From assembly GCA_035510555.1 (NCBI GenBank), contig DATKGX010000044.1, forward strand, positions 1 through 38,812: a stretch of 38,812 nt of DNA, in the 5' to 3' direction. The notes under the pieces were generated by a model that saw only the letters and a program-made list of their open reading frames with translations, was not told the origin of the DNA and did no database searches. This DNA comes from DATKGX01 sp035510555. Its GTDB lineage: Bacteria; Patescibacteriota; Microgenomatia; Levybacterales; UBA12049. Below, one piece after another: positions 1-8,525 of this stretch (the stretch's first letter is position 1; every line of letters begins with the position of its first letter). The translations under genes were made by a program, and so were the position numbers.

Positions 1-1098
1 CATACACTTACAATCATGCGACGGGTCGCCAAAATAGCCGCAGGGGCAGGGATTTTGGGCGGCAAATAAAATAAACTTGGAAGGAAACAGCACCCGACCG
101 CTGGCTCTGGATATCACAACAAACCCGTCTTCCATCGGTTGTCTTAAAGCTTCCAAGACGTGGCGCGGAAACTCGGGAAACTCGTCCAGAAATAAAATGC
201 CGCGGTGGGCTAGCGAGATTTCCCCCGGTTTAGGATTTTGTCCGCCGCCGATCAAGCCGATATGCGAAGTGGTATGGTGTGGCGAGCGGAACGGCCGTTC
301 GGTAACAATCGGGTTCTTATCTAAAAGCCCCGAAATGCTATAAATTTTAGTGACTTCCAAACTTTCATTCAACGTCAGTTTTGGCAGAATTGATGGCAAA
401 GTTCGCGCCAGTAGAGTCTTGCCGGCGCCCGGCGGACCTTTCAATAGTAAATTATGTCCACCTGCGGCGGCAATCTCTAGCGCTCTTTTGGCTTGTTCTT
501 GACCTTTAACGTCGGCCATATCAAATTCATAAACTTGATTTTGCATGTAACTTTCCAGACTTTTCGTTTTCTGCGCTTTTATCACAGTCTCTTTGGTCAG
601 ATGCCGCAAAAGTGTCAGCAAAGTTTCGACCGGATAAACTTCCACTGCTTTGACAATTGAGGCTTCATTGGCGTTAATTTCCGGCAAATAGATTTGTTTA
701 AACTGCTTTTCCTTGGCGGCTAAAACCATCGGCAAAATGCCGTTGGTATGTCTCAACCTCCCATCTAAAGATAACTCGCCGGTAAAAAACATGTTATTGG
801 TTTCAGTCAGAATCTGACCGGAAGCGATTAAAATCCCCAAGGCAATCGGCAAATCATAAGAGGCGCCTTCTTTGGGCAAATCGGCGGGAGCCAAATTAAC
901 AGTGATTCTTTTTTGCGGAAACTCGCAGCCGGTGTTCTTTATCGCAGAGCGGACTCTTTCTTTGGCTTCTTCGACGGCTTTGTCCGGTAATCCGACAATG
1001 GTAAAAGGGGGTAGTCCTTGATTTTAAATATCGACCTCTACTTCGACTAAAACGCCGTCGAGTCCAACTACGGCGGCTGAAAATACGCGGGCAAGCAT
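1..1098 (-). pseudogene. YifB/ComM-like Mg-chelatase-family AAA+ ATPase, partial, with an in-frame stop
   Basis: The minus strand reads as the N-terminal 366 codons of a YifB/ComM family ATPase; the rest lies beyond the left edge. The start (ATG at 1096-1098) gives MLARVFSAAVVGLDG, typical of the family. The Lon-type N-terminal domain is followed by Walker A GPPGAGKT (near 417-440), GGGQNPKPGEISLAHRG, the Walker B region ILFLDE, and CPCGY near 30-50. In E. coli and relatives ComM is a helicase used in natural transformation. A TAA codon at 1024-1026 interrupts the frame after residue 24 (VEVDI-stop-NQGLPPF), where relatives have a small residue; the remaining frame is open to the edge. One C-to-A change from TCA would explain it. 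Either a young pseudogene, a sequencing error, or restart at an internal codon. Family assignment is firm; functional status is not. Confidence 0.85.
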
Positions 1099-1249
1099 AT
1101 ACAAATATCATAGCATGTTTTTTGACCTCAAGGTTAAAAGAGAGTATAAAAAAATAGAACATTACATAGGTCTCTTGTCATGGCCTGATATTATATTTTG
1201 GGGAGTTACGATTGTAGGTTTTTTAATCTGATAATATAGTGTAGTCTTT

Positions 1250-1285
1250 TTAGACCGTGATGATTTCGTAGCGGCTCCGATAATT
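1250..1285 (-). pseudogene. Fragment matching the 3' end of purA
   Basis: On the minus strand this stretch reads NYRSRYEIITV and a stop. The intact purA in this window ends GQSRYEIITI and a stop. Seventeen bases are identical (1260-1276 against 4006-4022), and the downstream codons differ in ways that keep I-I-T-hydrophobic-stop. I read it as the tail of a lost or moved purA copy. It lies between yifB and the guaB promoter. Confidence 0.55.
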
Positions 1286-1286
1286 C

Positions 1287-1315
1287 TTGACAAAAAACCT
1301 CAAAGAGAATATAGT
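1287..1315 (+). promoter_or_regulatory. guaB promoter, leaderless type
   Basis: TTGACA at 1287-1292, a 17-nt spacer, and TATAGT at 1310-1315. The guaB ATG begins 5 nt after the -10 box, so the start site should fall on or next to the A of ATG. No Shine-Dalgarno sequence precedes the gene. Confidence 0.8.
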
Positions 1316-1320
1316 AAATT

Positions 1321-2466
1321 ATGGAGGCCAAAAAGAAAACATTCCCCATAGGCTTATCGTTTGACGACATTTTACTTCTCCCGGATTACGCTGATTTTTC
1401 GCGTTCCGACATAAATCTTTCCACTCAAATCACCAAAAAAATTACACTTTCCCTTCCTTTTGTTTCCGCTCCTATGGATACCGTCACCGAAAGTAAGTTG
1501 GCAATTGCGCTGGCAACTTTGGGTGGAATTGGCATAATTCACCGCAATTTAACTGTGCAAAACCAAGCAGCAGAAGTAAAACTGGTTAAAGCCAAAAAAT
1601 TATTAGTCGGAGCAGCCATCGGCGCCGGCAAAGGTTTTGAAGAAAGAGTAGAGGCCTTAGTTAAAACAGGAGTAGATGTCATTATTGTTGATTCGGCGCA
1701 TGGATATTCAAAAGGCGTAATTGAGACCACGGAATATATTAAAAGGAAATTTCCGAAAATTGAAGTGATCGCCGGCAATGTCGCCACTTTCGCGGGAGCG
1801 AAAGCGCTAATTCGGGCCGGAGCGGATGGAATCAGAGTTGGGATGGGACCGGGTGCAATTTGCACCACCAGAATTATTTCCGGTATGGGAGTGCCGCAAA
1901 TAACCGCCATCATGGAAACTGTACGGGCGGCCAAAAAACTGGGGATTCCAATTATTGCCGACGGAGGAATAAAATACTCAGGAGATATCGTTAAAGCTTT
2001 GGCCGCCGGCGCATCGGCGGTAATGATGGGTAATTACTTTGCTGCTACGGTGGAGTCTCCGGGAAAGATTATTAATCTTAAGCCCAAACAAGTTCCCAGC
2101 CGTTTTAAAAGCAGCTTAAATGAAAAATACAAGACTTATAAATTTAAGCAGTATCGCGGAATGGGTTCAGTTGCGGCCATGGCAAGAGGGGCAAGCATAA
2201 AATCCGAAGATGAGTTTCATGGCAAAAGTTACAAAGACCGCGTCATGATTGCCGAAGGGGTTGAATCACTGGTGCCGCTGAAGGGTTCAGTGGAAGAACT
2301 TATTGATCAGGCAGTTGGCGGAATAAGATCGGGGATGTATTACGTGGGGGCAAAAAACATCCAAGAGCTTTGGCAAAAGGCGCGCTTTATACAAATAACG
2401 CAGGCTTCTTTAACAGAGAGTCATCCGCATGACGTTTTAATTACTAATCCCGGCAAAAATTACTAA
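1321..2466 (+). CDS. guaB: IMP dehydrogenase without CBS domains
   Basis: Converts IMP to XMP with NAD+, the first committed step of GMP synthesis. The 381-residue protein carries the TIM-barrel landmarks SFDDILLLPDY near the N-terminus, SAPMDTVTE, GGIGIIHRNL, the NAD/IMP loop GMGPGAICTTR with the catalytic Cys, and ADGGIKYSGD. The usual enzyme has about 480-490 residues because a CBS (Bateman) pair is inserted after the GGIGIIH segment. Here KLVKAKKLLVGAAIG joins directly, so the CBS module is absent. Those domains bind adenine and guanine nucleotides and regulate the enzyme; their loss suggests a constitutive form. The stop is followed one base later by guaA, so the two are cotranscribed from the promoter at 1287. 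Function confident; regulation inferred. Confidence 0.95.
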   Translation: MEAKKKTFPIGLSFDDILLLPDYADFSRSDINLSTQITKKITLSLPFVSAPMDTVTESKLAIALATLGGIGIIHRNLTVQNQAAEVKLVKAKKLLVGAAIGAGKGFEERVEALVKTGVDVIIVDSAHGYSKGVIETTEYIKRKFPKIEVIAGNVATFAGAKALIRAGADGIRVGMGPGAICTTRIISGMGVPQITAIMETVRAAKKLGIPIIADGGIKYSGDIVKALAAGASAVMMGNYFAATVESPGKIINLKPKQVPSRFKSSLNEKYKTYKFKQYRGMGSVAAMARGASIKSEDEFHGKSYKDRVMIAEGVESLVPLKGSVEELIDQAVGGIRSGMYYVGAKNIQELWQKARFIQITQASLTESHPHDVLITNPGKNY

Positions 2467-2467
2467 G

Positions 2468-3994
2468 ATGATTTTAATTGTCGATTTTGGCTCGCAAGTT
2501 ACCCACCTCATTTCAAGAAGGATCAACGACCTCGGCGTAAAAACAAAAATTGTTCTTCCGGAAAACGCAACCACCGAAATAAAAAAAGAAAAACCAAAAG
2601 GAATTATTTTATCAGGCGGCCCTGATTCGGTTTATCAAAAGAATGCCCCGACTGTCGATAAAAATATCTTTAATGCAAGTATCCCCATTCTTGGTATTTG
2701 TTATGGTTTGCAGTTGATGATGAAGCTTTTGGGCGGAGAAGTTGTTTCCGGTAAAAAAGAATACGGCCCTGCCACCTTGAAAATTTCAAATTTCAAATTT
2801 CAAATTTCAAATGGATTGCCAAAAGAATCACAAGTTTGGGTAAGCCACGGCGATGAGGTTGTTCGGCTTGCTTCAGGGTTCAAGATAATTGGCTCAACTG
2901 AAAAAGTGCCAGTCTCTTTTATTGAAAACTCTGTCAAAAAAATATATGGCGTGCAATTTCATCCTGAAGTAGAGCATACGGAAATTGGCAAACAGTTGTT
3001 TAAAAATTTTGTCAATGTTTGCGGTGCGAAAAAAGAGATAAAAAAGATCAATATTAATCAAATCATAAGCTCGATTAAGGCTCAAGTTGGCCAGGATTAT
3101 GTAATCGGAGCTGTTTCAGGAGGCGTTGATTCAACGGTGGCAGCGGTATTGATGGCGAAAGCGATTGGTAAACAGTTTATTCCAACCTATGTTGATAATG
3201 GCTTAATGCGCTATGATACCAATGACCACCTGGCTAAAATTTTTGTACACACCAAAATCAACATCAGGATAATTAACGCGCAAAGAGAAACGCTGCAGAA
3301 GTTAAAAGGAATAACTGATCCGGAAAAAAAGCGAAAGATAATCGGCAAAATCTATATAAATATCTTCGAAAGAGAAATGAAAAAGATTATCAAAACTGGT
3401 AAGAACGTCAGATTCTTGATGCAAGGGACAATTTATTCGGATGTGATCGAAAGCAAGGGGACAAAAAATGCCGCTAAGATAAAAAGTCATCATAATGTTG
3501 GTGGATTGCCTAAGAATATGAGGCTACAGTTAATTGAGCCGGTCAGAAATTTTTATAAAGATGAGGTCAGGGAAATTGGAAAAATGCTTAAGCTTCCGGA
3601 CATATTTGTTGACAAGCAGCCATTCCCGGGCCCGGGTTATGCGGTGCGTATTCGCGGCGAGGTGACTAGTAAGCGTTTAAATCAGGAAAAAATGGCGGAT
3701 AAGATTATTCTGGAAGAATTGAAAAAAACCGGATGGCTTAAAAAAGTATTTATTTCTTTTCCGGTGATGACAGGAGCTTTTTCTACTGCGGTAAAAGGGG
3801 ATGGCCGTTTTTTTGAAGAAGTGATTGCTTTAAGAGTGATTGAATCAAAAGACATAATGTCGACAGTCTGGTCGCATCTTCCTTACGATTTATTACAAAC
3901 AATTTCCTCAAGAATCGTTAATGAAGTTCCGGATATCTCTCGTGTTGTTTACGATATCACTACTAAGCCTCCCGCAACCATGGAGTGGGAATAA
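2468..3994 (+). CDS. guaA: GMP synthase (glutamine-hydrolysing)
   Basis: Makes GMP from XMP, glutamine and ATP, completing the pathway begun by the upstream guaB. At 508 residues it has the full two-domain plan. The N-terminal class I amidotransferase carries GGPDSVY, the nucleophile loop GICYGLQLM, and VSHGDEV and FHPEVEHT for the His-Glu pair. The ATP-pyrophosphatase domain has the P-loop AVSGGVDSTVAA, followed by the dimerisation domain with PFPGPGYAVRI and the C-terminal DISRVVYDITTKPPATMEWE. It starts one base after the guaB stop with no separate promoter or clear RBS, pointing to translational coupling. An unusual heptanucleotide repeat lies inside the amidotransferase part at 2781-2812. 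The gene converges with purA, with a one-base gap. Confidence 0.97.
   Translation: MILIVDFGSQVTHLISRRINDLGVKTKIVLPENATTEIKKEKPKGIILSGGPDSVYQKNAPTVDKNIFNASIPILGICYGLQLMMKLLGGEVVSGKKEYGPATLKISNFKFQISNGLPKESQVWVSHGDEVVRLASGFKIIGSTEKVPVSFIENSVKKIYGVQFHPEVEHTEIGKQLFKNFVNVCGAKKEIKKININQIISSIKAQVGQDYVIGAVSGGVDSTVAAVLMAKAIGKQFIPTYVDNGLMRYDTNDHLAKIFVHTKINIRIINAQRETLQKLKGITDPEKKRKIIGKIYINIFEREMKKIIKTGKNVRFLMQGTIYSDVIESKGTKNAAKIKSHHNVGGLPKNMRLQLIEPVRNFYKDEVREIGKMLKLPDIFVDKQPFPGPGYAVRIRGEVTSKRLNQEKMADKIILEELKKTGWLKKVFISFPVMTGAFSTAVKGDGRFFEEVIALRVIESKDIMSTVWSHLPYDLLQTISSRIVNEVPDISRVVYDITTKPPATMEWE
2781..2812 (+). repeat. Heptanucleotide tandem repeat inside guaA
   Basis: Four full copies of AAATTTC plus four bases, encoding part of KISNFKFQISNG within the glutamine amidotransferase domain. 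The unit length is not a multiple of three, so gain or loss of one unit would shift the frame. It sits in a surface-loop position where homologues vary. Confidence 0.9.
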
Positions 3995-3995
3995 A

Positions 3996-5264
3996 TTAAA
4001 TGGTAATGATTTCGTAGCGGCTTTGCCCGGTGGAAATATATCTGACTTTAACTCCAATCTCTTTTTCTAATTCTTTAACGTAGGCTTTGGCTTCTTTTGG
4101 CAACTCATTATAATTTTTAACGCCTTTAGTGCTAGTTGTCCAACCCTGCATTGTTTTGTAAACCGGTTTAACTCTAGCTAGCCATTCTGCCGTTCCGTCG
4201 TTATACTTTACTTTCTTGCCGTTTAGCATGTAATGAGTACAAATCTTTAGCGTTTTAAATTCGTCCAAAACATCAAGCTTAGTAATGGCAATTTCCGTAA
4301 ATCCGTTGATTTTAGCGGCAAAACTAATTAGCTCGGCGTCAAACCAGCCGCATCTTCTACGTCTTCCCGTTGTCGTTCCAAACTCATTACCTCTTTCGGT
4401 TAGCATATCGCCGTCTTTATCAAACAGCTCGGTTGGGAAAGGCCCCGCGCCAACCCGGGTGGTATAAGCTTTAACTACGCCAACCACTCTTTTAATTGCT
4501 TGCGGCGGAATTCCGGCGCCCGCCGTTGCGCCTCCGGATAAAACAGTCGAGGCGGTTACAAACGGATAAGTGCCCCAGTCGTTATCTAAAAATACGCCGT
4601 GTGCGCCTTCTAACAAAACTTCCTTTTTATCCAGAGCCTCATAAACAAAATCAAAAGTTTCTTTAATGTAGGGCTTTATTTTGGCGAGGTTTTTATAGAA
4701 GTTTTTCTCAATCTCTTTTTGGACAAGCGGTTTTTCGCCCAAAGCTTTCAGCACTTTGTTCTTTACCAGTAGTTGCACTTCCAGTTTTTGACTAAATATT
4801 TTTTTGTCCATTAAATCAGCCAGCCGAATTCCGTTATAGCTGACTTTGTCGGCATATGTCGGCCCAATGCCTCGTCCGGTGGTCCCGGTTTTAAACTTTC
4901 CCTTGGCTTCCTCATAAAGCCTGTCTAAAAGTTTGTGGTAGGGCATAATCAAATGACAGCGGGGGGAAATGTACAATTTATTTTTAAGTGGCACGCCGGA
5001 TTTTTGTAAATTCTCAATCTCAGTGGCTAAAACTTCCAGATCTAAAATTGTCCCATTGGCAATTACCGCCTTGGCTTTCTTACTGAAGATTCCGGAGGGA
5101 ACTAGGTGCATCGGGAATTTGCCGAATTTATTGATGACAGTGTGTCCGGCATTATTGCCGCCGTGGAATCTGATAACTATGTCGGATTTTTCGGCTAAAT
5201 AATCAATTATTTTGCCTTTTCCTTCGTCTCCCCATTGCGAGCCGATAATAATAGTCGCGGCCAT
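3996..5264 (-). CDS. purA: Adenylosuccinate synthetase
   Basis: Joins IMP and aspartate using GTP, the first step from IMP to AMP, and so competes with guaB for IMP. The 422-residue protein starts MAATIIIGSQWGDEGKGK, with the GTP-binding glycine loop, followed by RFHGGNNAGHT, GTTGRGIGPTYADK, the switch region EGAHGVFLD near the middle, and the C-terminal GQSRYEIITI. A longer in-frame start at 5438 would add residues unlike any family member; ATG at 5262-5264 fits both the family start and the promoter at 5276-5305. The gene is convergent with guaA and divergent from dnaG. Its last 17 coding bases before ITI are repeated at 1260-1276. Confidence 0.96.
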   Translation of the reverse strand: MAATIIIGSQWGDEGKGKIIDYLAEKSDIVIRFHGGNNAGHTVINKFGKFPMHLVPSGIFSKKAKAVIANGTILDLEVLATEIENLQKSGVPLKNKLYISPRCHLIMPYHKLLDRLYEEAKGKFKTGTTGRGIGPTYADKVSYNGIRLADLMDKKIFSQKLEVQLLVKNKVLKALGEKPLVQKEIEKNFYKNLAKIKPYIKETFDFVYEALDKKEVLLEGAHGVFLDNDWGTYPFVTASTVLSGGATAGAGIPPQAIKRVVGVVKAYTTRVGAGPFPTELFDKDGDMLTERGNEFGTTTGRRRRCGWFDAELISFAAKINGFTEIAITKLDVLDEFKTLKICTHYMLNGKKVKYNDGTAEWLARVKPVYKTMQGWTTSTKGVKNYNELPKEAKAYVKELEKEIGVKVRYISTGQSRYEIITI

Positions 5265-5275
5265 AGCCAAAGGGT

Positions 5276-5305
5276 ATTCTAAACGAAGTTTGCTTTGGTT
5301 GTCAA
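5276..5305 (-). promoter_or_regulatory. purA promoter
   Basis: On the minus strand TTGACA (5300-5305), an 18-nt spacer and TAGAAT (5276-5281), with 11 nt to the chosen ATG. This predicts a leader of only a few bases and supports the start at 5264. It shares the 88-bp divergent region with dnaG. Confidence 0.7.
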
Positions 5306-5352
5306 TCGCCAATGTATAGAATTGGTTTTTCGTGCTACAATAGCCCCAGATT

Positions 5353-7113
5353 ATGGACCAAGTAACTGAAATTAGGGAAAAGTTAGATATCGTTACGTTT
5401 ATTGCAGATTTTCTGCCCTTGAAAAAAGCCGGCCGCAATTTTAAAACTAATTGTCCGTTCCATAACGAAAAAACTCCTTCCTTAGTAATTTCTCCGGAAA
5501 GACAAATTTGGCATTGTTTTGGCTGCGGTAAGGGCGGAGATGTCTACACATTTTTAATGGAATACGAAAACATGGAGTTTCCGGAAGCCTTAAGAAGTCT
5601 AGCCAAACGCGCCGGAGTAACTTTAAAAGAAAGCAGTTTTAAACAGGGTGAGTATTCGGAAAAAGAAAATATTTTTTCGGTTAATAACCACGCTCTAAAA
5701 TTTTATCATTACGTGTTAACCGAATTACCCGCCGGAAAAGAAGCGCTTGCTTATCTTCTGCAAAAACGCAAAATCAACAAGGGGATTATTGATACTTTTC
5801 AATTGGGTTTTGCACCAAGTAGCGGCAATGCCTTATCAAACTATCTTTTAAAAAAGAAAAGTTACAAAAACCGGGATTTAATCTCTGCCGGCGTGTCTTT
5901 GGAAAGAGGTAGTCAATGTTACGATTTTTTTCGGGGGCGGATTATTTTCCCGCTCTTTGACCACCGCGGTAACGTGACCGGCTTTTCCGGACGCGCTCTC
6001 AATGATAATGATCAACCCAAGTACTTAAATACCAGAGAGACGGCAGTTTATCATAAAGGCAGTATGTTTTTTGGGCTTAATACGGCCAAAGACGAAATTA
6101 AGCAGAAGCAGGACGCGATTATTGTCGAGGGAGAGTTTGATGCCATCGCTTTGTATATGGAGGGAATTAAAAACGCGGTGGCGATTAAGGGGACGGCCTT
6201 AACCGAAAATCAGGTGGCGCTACTTTCACGCTTTACGCCCAAAGTAACACTGTGTTTAGACCAGGATAACGCCGGATTTGAAGCCACCAGGCGCAGTTTG
6301 GAAGTCTTGGAGAAAAAGGGGATGACCACTTCAATTATCGTAATTAAAGATGGAAAAGATCCGGACGAAGCCTTAAAGAAAAATCCTTCCGGATTTAAAA
6401 AAGCGCTCCGGGAAAGTCTTGGCGTTTATGATTATCTTGTTGATAAATTTGTGGCGGAAAATAATAAAGACAGCGCCCAAGGGAAAAAAGCCATTGCCGA
6501 TAATCTGTTGCCGCTTTTTGCTAATATCAGTAACGAAATAATTAAAGAGCATTATTTAAAAAAATTAAGTTCAATTTTTGAGATTTCACTCGAGAGTTTA
6601 TTAAAAGAAGTCGAAAAACTTAAGAAAAAAGATTTGGAAGATAAAATTGCTATTCCCCAAAAAGATAAAAGAGCCCGCCGGGAAGTTTTGGAAGAATATC
6701 TAATCGCTCTTATCGTACAAAGCAGTAATCCGCAAAAAGCACTTGAAGATAATCAAGAAAGTTTAACGCTCTATCAGTTCGCCACACCGTCTTTAGGAAA
6801 ACTGCTGGAAAACTTAAAAACGTTTCTTAAAACCAGCGCGGAATTGAATCAGGAAAAATTTGCCAAACTTCTTTCCAAAGAACTGGTTCAGTCTTTTGAC
6901 ACTTGTTTTCTATTTCCTTTGCCAAAACTCGAAGCCGATAAATACATAGAGGAAATACAAAAAGTAATTAAGGAATTGTTAACGTTATTTATTAAAGAAA
7001 GGGTTAATTTTATAACCGCCGAAATCAAAATCAAGGAGAAAAATAAAGACCACAATACGGAAGGATTGAGAGCGGAATTGTCAAAATTAATTACGAGCTT
7101 ACCTAAGAGATAA
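5353..7113 (+). CDS. dnaG: DNA primase
   Basis: Synthesises RNA primers at the replication fork. The 586-residue protein has the normal DnaG order: an N-terminal zinc-binding domain with CPFHNEKTPS and WHCFGCGKGGDV (residues about 34-70), the catalytic core with GRIIFPLFDHRGNVTGFSGR and PKYLNT, the TOPRIM metal site IIVEGEFDAIAL (about 255) and CLDQDNAG, and a C-terminal region probably contacting the replicative helicase. An extended -10 box (TGC then TACAAT, 5333-5341) lies 11 nt before the ATG, giving a leader of about 4 nt. The sigma-factor gene follows, as in the classical dnaG-rpoD macromolecular-synthesis arrangement. Confidence 0.96.
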   Translation: MDQVTEIREKLDIVTFIADFLPLKKAGRNFKTNCPFHNEKTPSLVISPERQIWHCFGCGKGGDVYTFLMEYENMEFPEALRSLAKRAGVTLKESSFKQGEYSEKENIFSVNNHALKFYHYVLTELPAGKEALAYLLQKRKINKGIIDTFQLGFAPSSGNALSNYLLKKKSYKNRDLISAGVSLERGSQCYDFFRGRIIFPLFDHRGNVTGFSGRALNDNDQPKYLNTRETAVYHKGSMFFGLNTAKDEIKQKQDAIIVEGEFDAIALYMEGIKNAVAIKGTALTENQVALLSRFTPKVTLCLDQDNAGFEATRRSLEVLEKKGMTTSIIVIKDGKDPDEALKKNPSGFKKALRESLGVYDYLVDKFVAENNKDSAQGKKAIADNLLPLFANISNEIIKEHYLKKLSSIFEISLESLLKEVEKLKKKDLEDKIAIPQKDKRARREVLEEYLIALIVQSSNPQKALEDNQESLTLYQFATPSLGKLLENLKTFLKTSAELNQEKFAKLLSKELVQSFDTCFLFPLPKLEADKYIEEIQKVIKELLTLFIKERVNFITAEIKIKEKNKDHNTEGLRAELSKLITSLPKR

Positions 7114-7157
7114 TTTTTTACTTCCAATTGAGCGTAAAAAGTGATAAAATATACTCT

Positions 7158-8234
7158 ATGAAGCAACCCAACATATTGACGGAGATTGTTAGTGGTGCAA
7201 AAAAGCGGGGATATATCACCCAAGACGAGATTCTAAAAATTTTTCCTCACCCCGAAGAACACATCGCGGAACTTGATTTACTTTACGATAAATTAATTAA
7301 GTCCGACATTGATGTTTTTGAATCGGTGGCAGCCGAAACCGAAGACGAAAAACCAATTGAAGATTTGGAAAAAGAATTAGAAGCGTTGACGGTTTTGACC
7401 GAAGGGACAGTTTCCGATCCGGTTAGAATGTACCTTAAAGAAATTGGTCGGATACCGCTTTTAAAATTTGACCAGGAAATTGAGTTGGCGAAAAAAGTGG
7501 AAAAAGGTGATAAGCGCGCCAAGCAAACGTTAATTAATTCAAACTTGAGGCTAGTGGTTTCCATCGCCAAAAAATATGTCGGCCGCGGCTTAACGCTTTT
7601 GGATTTAATTCAGGAAGGAAACCAAGGGTTAATTAGAGCGGTTGAAAAATACGACTGGCGAAGAGGTTTTAAGTTTTCCACTTACGCCACTTGGTGGATT
7701 CGGCAATCCATAACGCGAGCCATCGCCGACCAAGCCAGAACGATTCGGATTCCCGTGCACATGGTAGAAAATATCAACCGTTTTTTAAGAGCTTCACGGA
7801 AATTAATGCAGGAGTTGGGCCGCGAGCCAACTCCGGAAGAAGTGGCCAAAGCCTTAGGAATTGAGCCGGATAAAGCGTTGGAGATTATCAAGATTTCCCA
7901 AGAGCCGGCCAGTTTGGAATCACCGGTTGGAGACGAAGAGGACTCCCGTTTAGGCGATTTTATCCATGATACCTCGGCGCCGACACTTTTTGATACCGCT
8001 TCAAGGGAACTTCTCAAGGAGCAGATTGATCAGGTGCTTTCTACTCTTTCCGACAGGGAAAAAAGAGTGTTGGAAGAAAGGTTCGGCTTAAAAGACGGCC
8101 GTCCAAAAACTTTGGAAGAGGTGGGAAAAATGTTTGCGGTAACGCGGGAAAGAATTAGACAAATTGAGGCAAAAGCTTTGCGAAAATTAAGACATCCATC
8201 GCGGGGCAATAAACTCAAAGACTACTTAGGATAA
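7158..8234 (+). CDS. rpoD: Primary sigma factor, RpoD/SigA type
   Basis: Directs RNA polymerase to housekeeping promoters. The 358-residue protein has a short region 1.1-like N-terminus (LTEIVSGAKKRGYITQDEI), region 1.2 DPVRMYLKEIGRIPLL, region 2 with LRLVVSIAKKYVGRGL, DLIQEGNQGLIRAVEKYDW and FSTYATWWIRQSITRAIAD, region 3 and region 4 with VTRERIRQIEAKALRKLRHP. The non-conserved insert of proteobacterial RpoD is missing. A TTG at 7128 is in frame, but it overlaps the promoter zone; ATG at 7158 is preferred because an extended -10 (TGA then TAAAAT, 7142-7150) ends 7 nt before it, giving a leaderless message. It follows dnaG at a 44-bp gap. The many TTGACA/TATAAT-like promoters of this window are presumably its targets. 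Confidence 0.96.
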   Translation: MKQPNILTEIVSGAKKRGYITQDEILKIFPHPEEHIAELDLLYDKLIKSDIDVFESVAAETEDEKPIEDLEKELEALTVLTEGTVSDPVRMYLKEIGRIPLLKFDQEIELAKKVEKGDKRAKQTLINSNLRLVVSIAKKYVGRGLTLLDLIQEGNQGLIRAVEKYDWRRGFKFSTYATWWIRQSITRAIADQARTIRIPVHMVENINRFLRASRKLMQELGREPTPEEVAKALGIEPDKALEIIKISQEPASLESPVGDEEDSRLGDFIHDTSAPTLFDTASRELLKEQIDQVLSTLSDREKRVLEERFGLKDGRPKTLEEVGKMFAVTRERIRQIEAKALRKLRHPSRGNKLKDYLG

Positions 8235-8253
8235 TTTATTCAGGAGAATAGTT

Positions 8254-8379
8254 TTACTTGCGGCGTTTATGTTTAGCGGCTACTCTTTCTAGCATTTGGC
8301 GTTTTACCTCAAGTCTCTTTTTGGTTTTATATGAATGGGCTCTTTTCATTTTCCCAACTCCGGTATCTCTTTTTGCCAT
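8254..8379 (-). CDS. 41-residue highly basic protein
   Basis: The frame reads MAKRDTGVGKMKRAHSYKTK and continues with Lys/Arg-rich helical sequence ending KHKRRK; about 18 of 41 residues are basic. A TATAAT box at 8386-8391 stands exactly 6 nt before the ATG, the spacing seen at other genes here, which is the best evidence that it is real. Composition suggests an RNA- or ribosome-associated protein, but I recognise no family. It converges with rpoD, 19 nt away, and is the last gene before the repeat array, so it may mark the edge of the core genome. Confidence 0.7.
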   Translation of the reverse strand: MAKRDTGVGKMKRAHSYKTKKRLEVKRQMLERVAAKHKRRK

Positions 8380-8385
8380 AAACAG

Positions 8386-8404
8386 ATTATACACTATTTT
8401 AGTG
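8386..8404 (-). promoter_or_regulatory. Promoter with a palindrome for the 41-residue protein
   Basis: TATAAT on the minus strand (8386-8391), 6 nt before the ATG. Directly upstream is a perfect inverted repeat, CACTA-AAA-TAGTG (8392-8404), touching the -10 box. I see no good -35 hexamer. The palindrome may be an operator; this is an inference. Confidence 0.5.
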
Positions 8405-8418
8405 CTCCCCAGCCCTGA

Positions 8419-8511
8419 GATTATTATAACTGCAAAAGTAATAGAATCCTTACAGAACTTAAGCTATATTGGGGAACTACGACAAAGGTGGGAAGAAATT
8501 AAGAAATTACA
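8419..8511 (+). repeat. Repeat B, copy 1 (coding-like 3' end)
   Basis: 93 bp, the same length as copy 2. On the plus strand it reads IIITAKVIESLQNLSYIGEL followed by RQRWEEIKKLQ. Compared with copy 2, ten codons differ and nine of the differences are synonymous, including Leu CTA/TTG and Arg CGA/AGA. That pattern is expected only if the DNA was selected as protein. The matching region begins sharply at 8419 and ends at 8511. It separates the core genome from the DHFR-like gene. Confidence 0.9.
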
Positions 8512-8525
8512 AGTGAATACTTTTG

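Noticed and set aside
4285..4467. Plus-strand frame inside purA
   Set aside because: Shadow of purA codons; no promoter, RBS or family match.
1..8234. Alternative genetic code as explanation for the yifB stop
   Set aside because: Known CPR recoding concerns UGA; this is UAA, and TAA is used as a normal terminator by guaA, purA and others here.
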